Positions 23,328-24,365 of a DNA stretch of 24,365 nt are shown here, one piece after another. The notes beneath the pieces were generated by a model. The model was not told where the DNA came from and searched no databases. It worked only from the letters and a program-made list of their open reading frames with translations. A program made the position numbers and the translations under genes. The number at the start of each line of letters is the position of its first letter. The stretch's first letter is position 1. The DNA comes from Candidatus Bathyarchaeota archaeon (GTDB lineage: Archaea; Thermoproteota; Bathyarchaeia; Bathyarchaeales; Bathycorpusculaceae), in NCBI GenBank assembly GCA_030673805.1, contig DAOVIH010000007.1:1-24365 (forward strand). The letters run 5' to 3'.

Positions 23328-23867
23328 ATGAACTCTGAAATGGAACTACCTGGCTGGCTTCGAGCTTTAGCGGTAATACTTGGCTTTGTGGCAATCGGAG
23401 TGGGAATAACCATGTTGGTTTACCCAGAGCTTGGATTGGCAACTTTGGTTTGGCTAGTGTTCTTTGTTTTGATAATTGTCGGAATACAGATGCTTGCACT
23501 TGGAATAGCAGCTGCGGATCTGTCCGGAGGAATGCGGGCATTAAACGTAATCTTAGGCATAGGAGCAATTATACTAGCATTTGTAGCAGTTTATTACCCG
23601 GGACTCACGATTGCGTTTCAAATCATCCTGTTCGCAGTGGGATTACTGTTAATGGGAGCTGGAGCAGCCGTCTTTGGAGGAGCAGCGAATCTACCCAAGT
23701 CAAGTAGAGCATTGGGCATAATACTTGCTATATTAACTGTTGTCTTCGCAATTCTGGTTCTTGCTTTCCCTGGCCTTGGCGCAGCGACACTGATTGTACT
23801 ACTGTCATTTGGCTTTATACTAGCGGGCATAAACGCGGTCTACGTCGGCTTTGTGGGCATGAAATAA
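23328..23867 (+). CDS. HdeD/DUF308-family membrane protein
   Basis: A 179-residue protein with six membrane helices built as three tandem two-helix repeats of about 57 residues: RALAVILGFVAIGVGI (from 12), RALNVILGIGAIILAF (from 70) and RALGIILAILTVVFAI (from 127), each followed by a Pro-Xaa-Leu turn (YPELG, YPGLT, FPGLG). This triple repeat defines DUF308; HdeD of E. coli is linked to acid resistance, but archaeal copies are uncharacterised. ATG start with GAGG upstream and a TATA box at 23257. It ends at a T-rich terminator shared with the opposing EamA gene. Confidence 0.85.
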   Translation: MNSEMELPGWLRALAVILGFVAIGVGITMLVYPELGLATLVWLVFFVLIIVGIQMLALGIAAADLSGGMRALNVILGIGAIILAFVAVYYPGLTIAFQIILFAVGLLLMGAGAAVFGGAANLPKSSRALGIILAILTVVFAILVLAFPGLGAATLIVLLSFGFILAGINAVYVGFVGMK

Positions 23868-23873
23868 CCTCAA

Positions 23874-23890
23874 CCCCTTTTTTCTTTTTT
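23874..23890. terminator. T-rich terminator of the HdeD-like gene
   Basis: CCCC, six T, C, seven T, then ATT: nearly the same as the run at 23157-23173. It falls between the converging HdeD-like and EamA genes and overlaps the EamA stop. On the minus strand it is A-rich and would not terminate that gene. Confidence 0.5.
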
Positions 23891-24300
23891 TATTCTATCG
23901 ATAAGAATATGATGGCTGCTAAGGCTAAAAGTATTCCTACGCCCCTGGTTGGGCTTATTCTTTCGTTTAGAATTAGATAAGAGAGGATTATCGTTATTAC
24001 GGGGTAAAGAGCGGTTAGAGGAACCACAATACTGGCTTTTCCTGTGCCTAGAGCGGCAAAAAAAGCCACCACTGCTAATGAGCCAGCTGCGCCTGCAAGC
24101 AGTGAATAGTTAAACCCTGGAGAACTCACGTCGATTTGGGGTTTAAAAAAGACGAAAACTGCCACAGTAGCAATTAATGAGGCGATGCTTGAGATGACAA
24201 AAACTTGAGACCACTCCATATACCTGGAAGCTAATTTAGCAAGGACACCCCACATTCCCCAACAGATTAACGCAATAATACTTGAGTATAACCAATTCAA
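23890..24300 (-). CDS. Single-domain EamA (DMT) transporter
   Basis: A 136-residue protein with about five membrane helices, one EamA repeat. WLYSSIIALICWGMWGVLAK opens it, TVAVFVFFKP ends helix 2, and GKASIVVPLTALYPVITI with LNERISPTRGVGILLALAAI is the signature end. Full-size DMT transporters have two repeats; half-size ones act as dimers. It may export or import small metabolites. The start is TTG at 24300 with GGTGTAGGATTT upstream. Complete in the window; no partner gene is visible before the edge. Confidence 0.88.
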   Translation of the reverse strand: MNWLYSSIIALICWGMWGVLAKLASRYMEWSQVFVISSIASLIATVAVFVFFKPQIDVSSPGFNYSLLAGAAGSLAVVAFFAALGTGKASIVVPLTALYPVITIILSYLILNERISPTRGVGILLALAAIIFLSIE

Positions 24301-24365
24301 ATCCTACACCTACAATTCCAATAAACAAAACATCACTTAATATTTGTCTCTTAGTTTTAGCAAAA

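Overview
The window reads as an archaeal chromosome segment, most likely from an uncultivated member of the Bathyarchaeia or a close relative. This assignment is inference. It rests on an archaeal shikimate-route aldolase (ADH synthase type), family-B DNA polymerase, RadA/KaiC-type proteins, a presenilin-type membrane protease, a relic of archaeal initiation factor aIF1A, a tRNA gene without encoded CCA, TATA-like promoters, GGTGA/GGAGGTGA ribosome binding sites and many TTG starts. The DNA is moderately A+T-rich, genes are mostly single or in short operons on both strands, and several long stretches have no gene.

Layout. 1-433: C-terminus of a group-3-like [NiFe] hydrogenase large subunit, cut by the window edge. 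675-1748 (-): ketol-acid reductoisomerase. 2129-6061 (+): a 1310-residue TPR protein ending in a beta-sandwich-like segment and a KaiC-like domain that has lost its P-loop. 6208-7463 (-): a small MetV-like cysteine protein and an intact KaiC-like ATPase. 7971-8312: small conserved-looking protein. 8811-9642: a deleted aIF1A relic followed by an OB-fold SSB/RPA-like protein. 9643-10541: no intact gene, but decayed-looking reading frames. 10542-13761 (-): a tight three-gene operon of RadA paralogue without Walker A, 92-residue helical protein, and PolB2-like polymerase with a degraded exonuclease. 14133-14822 (-): GT2 glycosyltransferase. 15000-15322: a repeat-rich, possibly structured stretch and tRNA-Pro(GGG). 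15509-16417: presenilin-like protease. 16527-17327 (-): ADH synthase. 17554-18285: SagB-type nitroreductase. 18417-19157: one gene interrupted by a single in-frame TGA. 19364-19921: small membrane protein plus winged-helix regulator. 20091-20198: 35-residue zinc-ribbon protein. 20386-21042 (-): PAP2-like membrane protein. 21281-22618: serine hydroxymethyltransferase. 22737-24300: three small membrane proteins (4-TM protein, HdeD/DUF308, single-domain EamA).

How the genes work together. IlvC, ADH synthase and GlyA are biosynthetic housekeeping genes. The hydrogenase and the MetV-like protein fit a hydrogen- and C1-dependent (Wood-Ljungdahl-like) energy metabolism, but the window alone cannot show that. 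The most interesting unit is the 10542-13761 operon. It pairs a RecA-fold protein unable to bind ATP in the usual way with a proofreading-deficient polymerase and a small partner, an arrangement that recalls the bacterial ImuA-ImuB-DnaE2 mutasome and suggests an archaeal damage-tolerance module. A second theme is RecA-fold proteins without P-loops: both the RadA paralogue and the TPR-KaiC fusion lack Walker A. A third is gene decay: the aIF1A relic, the TGA-interrupted gene and the fragments at 9840-10318.
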